This document shows, piece by piece, positions 44,184-52,822 of a stretch of DNA of 64,000 bases. Within the stretch, counting starts at the first letter, position 1. Each line of letters starts with the position of its first letter. The notes under the pieces were generated by a model that saw nothing but the letters and a program-made list of their open reading frames with translations, did not search any database and was not told the origin of the DNA. The DNA comes from Sphingomonas adhaesiva (GTDB lineage: Bacteria; Pseudomonadota; Alphaproteobacteria; Sphingomonadales; Sphingomonadaceae). The position numbers were made by a program, and so were the translations under genes. Where the stretch lies: positions 248,001-312,000 of the forward strand of contig NZ_NWVC01000002.1 of NCBI RefSeq assembly GCF_002374855.1. Reading direction: 5' to 3'.

Positions 44184-46159
44184 GCGTCGATCGCCTCCTC
44201 GTCCAGCCGCGCGGCATTTTCCTGGATGAAGGCGAAGCGGTGCGCCGGGTTGGTCCCCATCAGCCGGTCGACCAGATCCTTGACCCCGGCGCGCTCCTCA
44301 TATTCCTGCGGCAGGGTGATGCGGATCATGCTGCGCTTCGCCGGATCCATAGTCGTCTCGCGCAGTTGCTGCGGGTTCATCTCGCCCAGCCCCTTGAAGC
44401 GCGCGACCTCCACCTTCTTGCCCTTGAATGCGGTGCGCTCCAGCTCGGCACGATGCGCATCGTCGCGCGCATACAGGCTTTTGGCGCCCGCGGTCAGCCG
44501 ATAGAGTGGCGGTTGCGCCAGATATAGATGCCCGCGCCGCACCAGTTCGGGCATTTCCTGGAAGAAGAACGTCATCAGCAGCGTGGCGATATGCGCGCCA
44601 TCGACGTCGGCGTCGGTCATGATGACGATCCGTTCGTAGCGCAGCGCATCCGGCTGGCAATCCTTGCGCGTGCCGCAGCCCAGCGCCTGGATCAGGTCGG
44701 CGATCTCCTGATTGGCGAGGATCTTGGCACTGGTCGCGCTGGCGACGTTCAGGATCTTGCCGCGGATCGGCAGGATCGCCTGTGTCTTGCGGTCGCGCGC
44801 CTGCTTGGCGGAACCGCCCGCCGAATCGCCCTCGACGATGAACAATTCGGTGCCCTCGGGGCTGTCCGCGGCGCAATCGGTCAGCTTGCCCGGCAGCCGC
44901 AGCTTGCGCGACGAGGTGGCGGTCTTGCGCTTCACCTCACGCTCGGCCTTGCGGCGCAGGCGCTCGTCCATCCGCTCCATGACATAGCCGAGCAAAGCCT
45001 TGCCGCGCTCCATGTTCTGGCCCAGCCAATGGTCGAAATGGTCGCGCATCGCCTTTTCGACCAGCCCGGCGGCCTCGGGCGATGTCAGGCGGTCCTTGGT
45101 CTGGCTCTGGAACTGCGGATCGCGGATGAACACGCTCAGCATCAACTCGCTGCCGACCATCACGTCGTCGGCGGTCAGTTCCTTGGCCTTCTTGTTGTTC
45201 ACCAGCTCGCCGAACTGGCGAAGCCCGCGCACCAGCGCCTGGCGCAGCCCCTGTTCGTGGGTGCCGCCGTCGGGCGTCGGGATGGTGTTGCAATACCAGC
45301 TGTAGCTGCCGTCGCTCCACAGCGGCCAGGCGACCGCCCATTCCACCTTGCCCTGTGAATCCGCAAAATCCTGTTGACCGGTGAAGAAATCGGCGGTGGC
45401 GCATTCGCGCCCGCCCACCTGTTCGCGCAGGTGATCGGCCAGACCGCCCGGAAACTGGAACACCGCCTCCGCCGGCGTGTCCGCGCCCTCCACCAGTTCG
45501 GGCGCGCATTTCCAGCGAATCTCGACGCCCGCGAACAGATACGCCTTTGACCGCGCCAGCTTGTAGAGGCGCGCCGGCTTGAAGTGCAGCTCCGGCCCGA
45601 AAATCTCGGTATCCGGCACGAAGCTGACCGAGGTGCCACGGCGATTGGGCGCGGCGCCGACATGTTCCAGCGGCCCCTGCGTGATCCCGCGCGCGAACCG
45701 CTGGCGGTACAATTGCCGCTCGCGCGCGACCTCCACGACGGTGTCGGACGACAGCGCGTTGACCACCGACACGCCGACGCCGTGCAGGCCGCCCGACGTC
45801 GCATAGGCTTTCCCCGCGAACTTGCCGCCGGAATGCAGCGTCGACAGGATCACCTCCAGCGCCGACTTGTCGGGAAACTTCGGGTGCGGATCGACCGGGA
45901 TGCCGCGACCGTTGTCGACGATCGTCAGCCGGTTGCCCGGCTCCAGCGTCACCTCGATCCGCGTGGCGTGGCCGGCGACCGCCTCGTCCATCGCATTGTC
46001 CAGCACCTCGGCGGCCAGATGGTGCAGCGCGCGCTCGTCGGTGCCGCCGACATACATGCCGGGGCGACGGCGGACCGGCTCCAGCCCCTCCAGCACCTCG
46101 ATCGAGGAAGCGTCATAGCTGGGGGAACCGGCGGTGGCGGAGGCGAACAGATCGGACAT
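44180..46159 (-). CDS. parE: DNA topoisomerase IV subunit B
   Basis: A 659-residue ATPase subunit of topoisomerase IV, which decatenates daughter chromosomes. The GHKL ATPase has LEPVRRRPGMYVGGTDERALHHLAAEVLDNAMDEA, VDNGRGIPV and GGLHGVGVSVVNALS. The Toprim part has FIVEGDSAGGSAKQARDRKTQAILPIRGKILNV and TDADVDGAHI. The length and the TDERALHHL, KALLGYVMERMDERL signatures separate it from the longer GyrB. ATG 46159 fits the ASSIEVLEG-containing N-terminus; a start 20 codons earlier is unlikely. Followed by the DUF1275 gene with ATGA overlap. Confidence 0.95.
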   Translation of the reverse strand: MSDLFASATAGSPSYDASSIEVLEGLEPVRRRPGMYVGGTDERALHHLAAEVLDNAMDEAVAGHATRIEVTLEPGNRLTIVDNGRGIPVDPHPKFPDKSALEVILSTLHSGGKFAGKAYATSGGLHGVGVSVVNALSSDTVVEVARERQLYRQRFARGITQGPLEHVGAAPNRRGTSVSFVPDTEIFGPELHFKPARLYKLARSKAYLFAGVEIRWKCAPELVEGADTPAEAVFQFPGGLADHLREQVGGRECATADFFTGQQDFADSQGKVEWAVAWPLWSDGSYSWYCNTIPTPDGGTHEQGLRQALVRGLRQFGELVNNKKAKELTADDVMVGSELMLSVFIRDPQFQSQTKDRLTSPEAAGLVEKAMRDHFDHWLGQNMERGKALLGYVMERMDERLRRKAEREVKRKTATSSRKLRLPGKLTDCAADSPEGTELFIVEGDSAGGSAKQARDRKTQAILPIRGKILNVASATSAKILANQEIADLIQALGCGTRKDCQPDALRYERIVIMTDADVDGAHIATLLMTFFFQEMPELVRRGHLYLAQPPLYRLTAGAKSLYARDDAHRAELERTAFKGKKVEVARFKGLGEMNPQQLRETTMDPAKRSMIRITLPQEYEERAGVKDLVDRLMGTNPAHRFAFIQENAARLDEEAIDA

Positions 46160-46276
46160 GCGCCAGCTATAGGATGGCGCTGCGCAAACCCCAAGCGACC
46201 GCCAGCAACCATTCGTCACGCAACCTCGATCAAGCCGTGGTCGTTGCCCGCGCGCATATTCAGGGAGTTGTGACGT

Positions 46277-47137
46277 ATGAAGGCGTATCTTCTGGCCGCC
46301 GCCGCGCTGTTGACCGCTACCCCGGCGCTCGCGCAGGAAATGAGCAACGGCGATCCGTCGGTCAGCAAGGGCTTCTCGGGCATCTATGTCGGCGGTGCCG
46401 GCGGGTACGACGTCCAGCCCAACGACGGCGGCTCGCGCATCCTGTTCGACCGCAACCTCGACGGCAATTTCAACGACACCGTGCTGAACGCGGCCGGCGC
46501 CAACGCCTTTGGCCCGGGCTTCTGCGGCGGCGGGGTCAGCGGGTCGCTAGGGCCGAACAACGGCGGCAACGGCTGCCGCAAGGATCGCGACAGCTGGGCC
46601 TATTATGGGCGCGTCGGCATCGACCAGCAGATGGGCGCGCTTGTCGTCGGCGTGGTCGGTGAATTCGGCAAGTCGGAGATCAACGACAGCGTCACCGCCT
46701 TCTCCGGCACCCCGGCCAGCTACACCATGTACCGCGACATCGCCTGGGAAGCGGGCATCCGTGCGCGCGCCGGCTTCACCCCGAACAATTCGACGCTGTT
46801 CTACGGCACGTTCGGTCCGGGCTATGCGCGGATCAACCGCGAGTTTTCGACCACCAACACCGCCAACACCTTCACCGGGCGTGGTGATCGCAACCAGTTC
46901 GGTATCCAGGGCGGCGGCGGCATCGAGCAGCGGTTCGGCGACCACTTCTCGATCGGGATGGAATATCTCTATCACCAGTATCGCGACGACGATTATCGCG
47001 TCCGCGTCGGCGGCCCGGCCGGCACCCCGTTTACCAATGCGGCGAACGGCGGGACGGTGAACGGCACCGACCTGCGCCGGTCGGACCAGCAGTTCCGCTG
47101 GCACAGCCTGCGCGCCACGGCGGCGTTCCGCTTCTGA
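46277..47137 (+). CDS. Outer-membrane beta-barrel protein
   Basis: A 286-residue exported protein. The signal MKAYLLAAAALLTATPALAQ is followed by GFSGIYVGGAGGYDVQPND, the typical first strand of OmpA-like/opacity-type barrels. Alternating hydrophobic residues and Gly pairs continue (RVGIDQQMGALVVGVVGEFGKS, AGIRARAGFTPNNSTLFYGTFGPGYAR), and the end HSLRATAAFRF has the C-terminal Phe recognised by the BAM machinery. GGGAG is eight bases before the ATG. Porin or adhesion role unknown. It is divergent from parE and has its own terminator. Confidence 0.85.
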   Translation: MKAYLLAAAALLTATPALAQEMSNGDPSVSKGFSGIYVGGAGGYDVQPNDGGSRILFDRNLDGNFNDTVLNAAGANAFGPGFCGGGVSGSLGPNNGGNGCRKDRDSWAYYGRVGIDQQMGALVVGVVGEFGKSEINDSVTAFSGTPASYTMYRDIAWEAGIRARAGFTPNNSTLFYGTFGPGYARINREFSTTNTANTFTGRGDRNQFGIQGGGGIEQRFGDHFSIGMEYLYHQYRDDDYRVRVGGPAGTPFTNAANGGTVNGTDLRRSDQQFRWHSLRATAAFRF

Positions 47138-47145
47138 CGATGAAC

Positions 47146-47178
47146 GGGCGGCTTCCGGATCGGAAGCCGCCCCTTCTC
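47146..47178 (+). terminator. Terminator hairpin after the barrel protein
   Basis: GGGCGGCTTCC at 47146-47156 pairs perfectly with GGAAGCCGCCC at 47162-47172, followed by a CTTCTC tail. It may also serve the convergent TorF-like gene, whose stop is at 47183. Confidence 0.75.
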
Positions 47179-47182
47179 ATTG

Positions 47183-47923
47183 TTAGAAACTGACGCCCAC
47201 GCTCGCCGCCAGTCGATCCCCGGCATGCCGTAGAGCGGCAAAAGGCGATGCGGCGACACCGCCATCGTCGATATCTGTGCCGGTATATTCCAGCGCCAGC
47301 GTCAACGGCCCCACGACATATTGCGCGCCCAGCGACCAGTCGGCGTAGCGCCCTGCCGGCCGTAAACGTGCCGCGCGTATCGGATCGTCCACCGTCCCGC
47401 TCGACCGCCCCACCGCGGCGGTCATCGTCACCGGGGTTGCCGGAATGCCCACGCGTCCCCGCAGCGAGAGGTACAGGTTGTCGCCCCCGATCGCGGTCTG
47501 CGCCGGAGCGTACCGCGCCTCCGCCGAAACCTGCGCCGGTCCCAGCGAGTAGCTGGCATCGGCACCCCCCTCGACATAATCGAGCGCCCCCGCGCCGCCG
47601 GTGAACAGATGCGCCGTTCCGAACAGGTCCAGGCGGATCGGGCCCGCGTCGCGGCTGTATCCCAGCGTGGGTTCCACCACCGCTTCGGCGCCGCCGTGCC
47701 GCGGATCGCCGCGCGTCGCCAGCGCGCGGACGCCGACATCGAACCCGGCGGGCAGATCCACCCGCGCCCAAGCGGCGGGTGCGGCCCGTCCGTCGCTCCA
47801 GCTGATCCCGCGCCGCCGTTCGTCCGTTGCGATCTCGACGCCGGCGTGCGGTGACACCTGCGCCGCCGCCGGCCATGCCGCCGCGCCCGACAGCGCGGCA
47901 GCCACCATCATGCGAAACCGCAT
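47183..47923 (-). CDS. TorF-like putative outer-membrane porin
   Basis: A 246-residue exported barrel. The signal MRFRMMVAAALSGAAAWPAAAQ leads to HAGVEIATDERRRGISWSDGRAAPAA, the opening seen in the TorF family putative porins of sphingomonads (IATDxRxRGIS). The last strands (YVVGPLTLALEYTGTDI, LAASVGVSF) end in Phe. ATG 47923 is supported by the signal peptide. It starts two bases after the upstream small exported protein gene, so they form an operon. Confidence 0.8.
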   Translation of the reverse strand: MRFRMMVAAALSGAAAWPAAAQVSPHAGVEIATDERRRGISWSDGRAAPAAWARVDLPAGFDVGVRALATRGDPRHGGAEAVVEPTLGYSRDAGPIRLDLFGTAHLFTGGAGALDYVEGGADASYSLGPAQVSAEARYAPAQTAIGGDNLYLSLRGRVGIPATPVTMTAAVGRSSGTVDDPIRAARLRPAGRYADWSLGAQYVVGPLTLALEYTGTDIDDGGVAASPFAALRHAGDRLAASVGVSF

Positions 47924-47925
47924 CC

Positions 47926-48360
47926 TCAACCGCGCGTGCGATCGTGCGCGGCATCCAGTTCGGCCAGCATCGCGGCCTGATCGCGCTCGGCGACCGCCAG
48001 CAGATGGTCGCGCACCGCGCCGCTCTTCGCCGCGATCTCCTGCGCGATCGCGCCGCGCTGGGCATCGCACCAGCCGGGGCGCGTGCCGCTGATCGGTGCG
48101 TCGGCGCTGATACGGCGCGTCAGGACATGGCCGGCGGCGTGACGCGCCTCACGGTGGACGTCCACCGACGCCGTCCAGGTGCAGCGCAGCGACGACGGGC
48201 GGCCCGGCGCGCCGGCGGTGCCGACCTGGCGATGCTGGACCGCCACGTCGCTGCGATAGGTCACGTCGACGCGCTGGCCGCGATGATCCATCTGCACCTG
48301 ATGCGTTTCGGGGGCGAGCGGGGAGCCGAGCAGCAGCCCGGCAGCGATGATGAAGCTCAT
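47926..48360 (-). CDS. Small exported protein of unknown function
   Basis: A 144-residue protein with a short signal peptide (MSFIIAAGLLLGSPLAP). AAGGAG eight bases before ATG 48360 decides the start; an ATG two codons earlier is too close to it. The mature region is His/Arg-rich and contains two Cys (LRCTWTASVDV, GWCDAQR) that may bond. It looks soluble and periplasmic. Operon partner of the TorF-like porin and divergent from the M20 peptidase gene. Family not recognised. Confidence 0.7.
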   Translation of the reverse strand: MSFIIAAGLLLGSPLAPETHQVQMDHRGQRVDVTYRSDVAVQHRQVGTAGAPGRPSSLRCTWTASVDVHREARHAAGHVLTRRISADAPISGTRPGWCDAQRGAIAQEIAAKSGAVRDHLLAVAERDQAAMLAELDAAHDRTRG

Positions 48361-48507
48361 GAGCATTCTCCTTCTGCGGTGCCCCGAGCCATCCTGCCCG
48401 GTGGCCCCTTCGACATATGCCGGCCCGCCCGGGCCGCAACCGCATCGCGACAAGCCGAAACATATCATTACATTGGCGTCACGGGCGCGGCGCGCTACGC
48501 ATGCCGG

Positions 48508-49815
48508 ATGAGCCGCTTCCTCGCCCCCGCCGCGCTTCTTGCCGCCTGTCTCGCCACGCCCGGCGTCGCCGCCGGCCTTTCCCCGGCGGAGGCGCGGATG
48601 AAGGCCGCGATCGCCGCCGACGCCACGCGGAACGAGGCGCTGCTGGAACGGCTGGTGCTCCAGAATTCGGGCACGCTCAACCTGTCCGGCGTGACGAAGG
48701 TGGGGGAGATGATGCGCGCCGAACTGGCGCCGCTGGGGTTCGACGTCCGCTGGGTCGACATGAAGGACACCGGCCGCGCCGGGCATCTGATCGCCACCCA
48801 CAAGGGCGACGGCCGCGGTCGTCGCGTGCTGCTGATCGGGCATCTCGACACGGTGTTCGAACCCGACAGCCGCTTCACCGGCTTTCGCCGCGACGGCACG
48901 CGCGCGATCGGCCCGGGCGTGGGCGACGACAAGGGCGGCATGGTGGTGATCGTCGCGGCACTGCGCGCGATGCAGGCGGCCGGCACGCTGAAGGGCGCGG
49001 ACGTCATGGTGGTGCTGACCGGGGACGAGGAACGCAGCGGCAAGCCGCTGTCGCGGTCGCGCGCCGATCTGGTCGCGGCGGGCAAATGGGCCGATGTCGC
49101 GCTGGAATATGAAGGGCTGGCAGTCACCCCGGACGGTGACGCGGGGACGGTCGCCCGGCGCGGCGCCAGCGACTGGGAACTGGTGACCACCGGCGTTCCC
49201 GGCCATTCGGGCGGGGTGTTCGGCGCGGAACTGGGCTATGGCGCCAATTACGAGCTGGCGCGCATCCTCGACGGGTTCCGCCGCGAACTGCCTGAGGCCA
49301 ACCTGACCGCCAATGTCGGCGTGCTGGCGGGCGGGACGCCGGCCGGCTTCGTCGGCGACAGCTTCACCGCCACCGCATCGGGCAAGACCAATATCGTCGC
49401 CGAACGCGCGGTGGCGCGCGGCGACCTTCGCGCGCTAACGCCCGCGCAGGAGGCGGCGGCCCGTGCGAAGATGCAGGCGATCGTGGCGCAGCATCTGCCG
49501 CGCACCGGCGCCACCCTGACGTTCAACGAAGGCTATCCGCCGATGGCGCCGACCGCGGGCAATCGCGCGCTGCTGGCGCGGCTCAACGCGGTCAACCGCG
49601 ACCTGGGGCTGCCCGCCATGCCCGAATATGATCCGGCGAAGCGCGGCGCGGCCGACTCCAGCTTCGTCGCCGCCGATGCGGACACGATCGGCGGGATGGG
49701 CGCGGCGGGCGGCGGCGCACACGCCGATGGCGAATGGGTCGACCTGCCCAGCATCCAGCGCCAGGGACTGCGCAGCGCGATCCTCATCAGCCGGCTGGCA
49801 GCGGAGCGGCGCTGA
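48508..49815 (+). CDS. Secreted M20 family metallopeptidase (glutamate carboxypeptidase-like)
   Basis: A 435-residue dizinc exopeptidase with signal peptide MSRFLAPAALLAACLATPGVAAG. Zinc and catalytic residues are visible in LLIGHLDTVFEPD (His, Asp), GPGVGDDKGGMVV (bridging Asp) and LTGDEERSG (catalytic Glu and Glu ligand), then VALEYEGLA and the C-terminal AAGGGAHADGEW His. The central dimerisation domain has GVPGHSGGVFG. Likely periplasmic and able to remove C-terminal residues or deacylate amino acids, similar to bacterial carboxypeptidase G2. Single gene. Confidence 0.9.
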   Translation: MSRFLAPAALLAACLATPGVAAGLSPAEARMKAAIAADATRNEALLERLVLQNSGTLNLSGVTKVGEMMRAELAPLGFDVRWVDMKDTGRAGHLIATHKGDGRGRRVLLIGHLDTVFEPDSRFTGFRRDGTRAIGPGVGDDKGGMVVIVAALRAMQAAGTLKGADVMVVLTGDEERSGKPLSRSRADLVAAGKWADVALEYEGLAVTPDGDAGTVARRGASDWELVTTGVPGHSGGVFGAELGYGANYELARILDGFRRELPEANLTANVGVLAGGTPAGFVGDSFTATASGKTNIVAERAVARGDLRALTPAQEAAARAKMQAIVAQHLPRTGATLTFNEGYPPMAPTAGNRALLARLNAVNRDLGLPAMPEYDPAKRGAADSSFVAADADTIGGMGAAGGGAHADGEWVDLPSIQRQGLRSAILISRLAAERR

Positions 49816-49873
49816 CGCACGGACAGAAGCGGCGATCGGCGCGTTGTCGCGGCTCCTCACACGGGAGTTTCCC

Positions 49874-50488
49874 ATGACATTGCGTGCGCTTGCCCTCAAT
49901 TGTTCGCTCAAGGCCGATCCCGGCGCCACGTCGTCGACCGATGCGATGCTGCAGGTGGTCACCGACGCCCTGGCGCAGCACGGTGTCACCACTGACGCGC
50001 CCGTGCGGATCGCCGCGATGAACATCAAGCCGGGCGTCACCAGCGACGAAGGCGACGGCGACGAATGGCCCGAGGTGCGCCGCCGGATTATGGACGCCGA
50101 CATCCTGATCCTCGGCGGCCCGATCTGGATGGGACAGCTCGGCAGCGTCGCCAAGCGCGTGATGGAGCGGATGGACGCCTTCCTCAGCGAAACCGACGAC
50201 GAAGGACGTCTGCCCAGCTACGGCAAGGTCGCGGTGTGTGCGATCGTCGGGAACGAGGACGGCGCGCATATCTCCAGCGCGCAGATGTTCCAGGCGCTCA
50301 ACGACGTCGGCTTCACCATCCCCGCGATGGGTGCGGTATATTGGGTGGGCGAGGCCTATGGCTCGACCGATTTCAAGGATCTGCCCGAAACCCCCGAGAA
50401 GGTGTCGAAGACCGCTGCGATGCTGGCCACCAACGCCGCGCATCTTGCCCGCCTGCTGAAGAACGAGGGTTATCCCGCCGCATCCTGA
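49874..50488 (+). CDS. Flavodoxin-like NAD(P)H-dependent FMN reductase
   Basis: A 204-residue flavoprotein. RALALNCSLKADPGATSSTDAML is the phosphate-binding loop, and IMDADILILGGPIWMGQLGSVAKRVMERMDAFL binds the isoalloxazine ring, as in the NADPH-dependent FMN reductase/WrbA group. GGGAG lies before ATG 49874. It could act as a general flavin reductase; it is too far from the halogenase gene (47 kb) to claim a link from context. Single gene. Confidence 0.85.
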   Translation: MTLRALALNCSLKADPGATSSTDAMLQVVTDALAQHGVTTDAPVRIAAMNIKPGVTSDEGDGDEWPEVRRRIMDADILILGGPIWMGQLGSVAKRVMERMDAFLSETDDEGRLPSYGKVAVCAIVGNEDGAHISSAQMFQALNDVGFTIPAMGAVYWVGEAYGSTDFKDLPETPEKVSKTAAMLATNAAHLARLLKNEGYPAAS

Positions 50489-50535
50489 TCGCGGATGCTT
50501 GCCGGGGCGCGGGATTTCGCCGATGCTGAACGGCT

Positions 50536-51198
50536 ATGACCGCGCCCCGTCCCTCCTCCCCCGCCACCCGCGGCGGTGCGACCCGCAACGAGCTGAAGCG
50601 CGCCGCGCGGCGGCTGTTCGCCGAACGCGGCATCGCGGCGGTGGGCATGCGCGAGGTGGTCGAGGCCGCGGGGCAGCGCAACGCCGCCGCGGTCCATTAT
50701 TATTTCGGCAGCAAGGACGACCTGCTGCGCGAACTGCTGATCGACGGCGCGGATTTGATCGAGGCACGGCGAAAGGAACTGATCGACGCCGCCGAGCGCA
50801 AGGGCGCGGCGATGACGCTGCGCGATCTGGTGGACGCGATCGTCCTGCCCAATGTCGAGTTGCGCGGCGAAACGGGGGAGGAGGAAACCTATTTCCGCTT
50901 CATCGTGAACGTCCAGAACGAGCGGCGCGAACTGTTCCGCGACACGGTGCCCGAACATTCCGACAGCTATCGCCGCTACGTCGAGCACGTCCGCCGGCTG
51001 CTCGCGCCGCTGCCGGTCGTGCTCGCCAACCAGCGCGTGCTGTTCGCGGGGCTGGCGATGCAGACGCTGGTCGCCGCGCGCGAAGCGGCGCTCGACCGCT
51101 CCGACAATCGCGATCATCATTTCTGGAGCCGGCCGGACGCGCTGACCGGGATCATCGATGCGATGGAGGCGATCCTGCGCAACCCGGCGACGGCCTGA
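50536..51198 (+). CDS. TetR/AcrR family transcriptional regulator
   Basis: A 220-residue regulator. Helix-turn-helix residues about 17-64: RNELKRAARRLFAERGIAAVGMREVVEAAGQRNAAAVHYYFGSKDDLLRELL, strongly TetR-like with the HYYFGSKDDL recognition region. The C-terminal part contains ETYFRFIVNVQNERRELF. No divergent partner or operator was evident; the neighbour on the other strand (GNAT) is convergent. Target unknown. Confidence 0.88.
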   Translation: MTAPRPSSPATRGGATRNELKRAARRLFAERGIAAVGMREVVEAAGQRNAAAVHYYFGSKDDLLRELLIDGADLIEARRKELIDAAERKGAAMTLRDLVDAIVLPNVELRGETGEEETYFRFIVNVQNERRELFRDTVPEHSDSYRRYVEHVRRLLAPLPVVLANQRVLFAGLAMQTLVAAREAALDRSDNRDHHFWSRPDALTGIIDAMEAILRNPATA

Positions 51199-51200
51199 CG

Positions 51201-52283
51201 CTATCGACCAGCGAGCGCGCTTCGCACCAGCGGCGCGCAGCGCGCGACAAGGCCGGGACGCAGCAACAGCCAGTCGCGGATCGCCGGCCCCTCGCTCGCG
51301 CCGATCACGCGCTTGTAGCCGCTGTCGCCTGCGCCCCAGTCGACCCGCTCGATCCCGCGCTCCATCGCCTCCATCAGGTTGCGGTAATAGAGCAGCTTGC
51401 CCGGCGAATGCTTCGCGAAGGCGGGGTCGTAGCTGTTGGCGATCGCATATTTGGTCGCACCCGCATCAAGATCGAACGAGAAGGCCGCGGGCGCGCCATC
51501 GACGTACAGCAAGGCGGCATGGAACATCGCGGCGATGACCGGATCGCTCGCCGCCGCGCGGAAGAACGCGCCATGGCCGGTGCGGGTGAACTTGGCGTCG
51601 CGGCCGTCGGTCCGGTCCGCGATCCAGCTGCGCTCCTCCACCATCGCCATGGCGTCGAACACCGCCGGCCAGTCGTCCTTCCGGGCGAACCGCCAGTCGA
51701 GCGTGCCGTGACCGGCGAGATGCTTTTCGTGGAAACGGTTCTTGCGCAGGGTCGACCCGCGCGGCCACTGCCCCTCCTCGCGCGCCGCCGCCATGTCCAG
51801 CAGGAAGCTGTCCGCCACCGGCCGCGTCACCACGCCCCAGCCGGCGGCGCGCGCCCGCGCCAGCAACCGTTCCAGCCCCGGATCGCCGTCATAGACCGGC
51901 CCGATTCGCAGCGCCCGTACCGTCCACGCCAGCGCACCCAGCGCAGCATCCACCGCCTCCGCGCTGGCTGTCGCGGCGACGGGGATGCTGCGGAACGGCC
52001 AATAGCATCCCGGCACCGCGCCGATGCCGGCCCAGCGCGGTCCCGCCGCGACGATCGGGATGGCGAGCATGGCGGCCCCGCCCTGCGTCGCCACGATCGT
52101 GCGCGCTGGTCCGCCGTAGGCGTCCACCGCAGCGGCAAACCATTGACGACGCAGGAAGCGGTGCGTGTCGGGCGCCGCGGCGGCCACTGCGTCGATCGTG
52201 TCGGGCAAACCCGCGACGCACGTCGCCACCGCGCGACCGGGCGCGGCGTTCAGATCATCGGTCGGCCACGCGGCATTGGTCAT
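51201..52283 (-). CDS. GNAT-fold protein of the BioF2/CelD type (PF13480-like)
   Basis: A 360-residue cytoplasmic protein with a late GNAT-like domain. Segments such as HRFLRRQWFAAAVDAYGG, STLRKNRFHEKHLAGHGTLDWRF, and AAFSFDLDAGATKYAIANSYDPAFAKHSPGKLLYYRNLMEAMERG match the family linked to CelD/BcsL and FemAB-related ligases. Relatives attach acyl or aminoacyl groups in polysaccharide or cell-envelope synthesis. The start at 52283 (MTNAAWPTDD) is approximate. It is convergent with the TetR gene, with the stops two bases apart. Confidence 0.78.
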   Translation of the reverse strand: MTNAAWPTDDLNAAPGRAVATCVAGLPDTIDAVAAAAPDTHRFLRRQWFAAAVDAYGGPARTIVATQGGAAMLAIPIVAAGPRWAGIGAVPGCYWPFRSIPVAATASAEAVDAALGALAWTVRALRIGPVYDGDPGLERLLARARAAGWGVVTRPVADSFLLDMAAAREEGQWPRGSTLRKNRFHEKHLAGHGTLDWRFARKDDWPAVFDAMAMVEERSWIADRTDGRDAKFTRTGHGAFFRAAASDPVIAAMFHAALLYVDGAPAAFSFDLDAGATKYAIANSYDPAFAKHSPGKLLYYRNLMEAMERGIERVDWGAGDSGYKRVIGASEGPAIRDWLLLRPGLVARCAPLVRSALAGR

Positions 52284-52356
52284 GCCACCGCACCTAGCGC
52301 GAGGCCGTTACCAACCGGTTGTGCGCAGCCGCCGCGCGCGGCAGGAAGGATACGCC

Positions 52357-52806
52357 ATGGACTATAGCCCCGCCCTCCCCACGATCGTCGAGGCGATCCA
52401 CGCCTCGGTCAGCCCGGTCTTCATGCTGACCGGGATCGGCGCCCTGCTCAACGTCCTGACCGGGCGGCTGGCGCGCGTCGTCGATCGCGCCCGCCAGCTC
52501 GAGGATCGCCACGGCGCACTGGCGGACGGCGATCGCACCCCGGTGGTGCAGGAACTGCGGCTGCTGGCACGGCGCATGGCGGTCATCAACCGCGCGCTGG
52601 CGCTGGCGGTGGCCAGCGCGGTCGCGACCTGTGCGGTGGTCGCGATGCTGTTCGTCGGTGCGCTGACGCGATACCGGCTGGCAGAGATCGTCGCGTTCAG
52701 CTTCATCGCCGCGATGTCGCTGCTGATCGCCGCCTTCGTCGCCTTCCTGGTGGAGGTGCGGCTGTCGATCCACGCGATCCGCGTGCGCGACGAACTGCTG
52801 CAATGA
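52357..52806 (+). CDS. DUF2721 family membrane protein
   Basis: A 149-residue protein with three membrane segments: VSPVFMLTGIGALLNVLTGRLARVVDR (about 18-44), LALAVASAVATCAVVAMLFVGAL and IVAFSFIAAMSLLIAAFVAFLVEVRLS. The order HASVSPVFMLTGIGALLNVLTGRL..RARQLE is the DUF2721 hallmark. AGGAAGGATACGCC before ATG 52357 gives a strong start. Function unknown in the family. It is 16 bases from the next gene, so likely cotranscribed. Confidence 0.88.
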   Translation: MDYSPALPTIVEAIHASVSPVFMLTGIGALLNVLTGRLARVVDRARQLEDRHGALADGDRTPVVQELRLLARRMAVINRALALAVASAVATCAVVAMLFVGALTRYRLAEIVAFSFIAAMSLLIAAFVAFLVEVRLSIHAIRVRDELLQ

Positions 52807-52822
52807 CGGTCATGGAACGCGC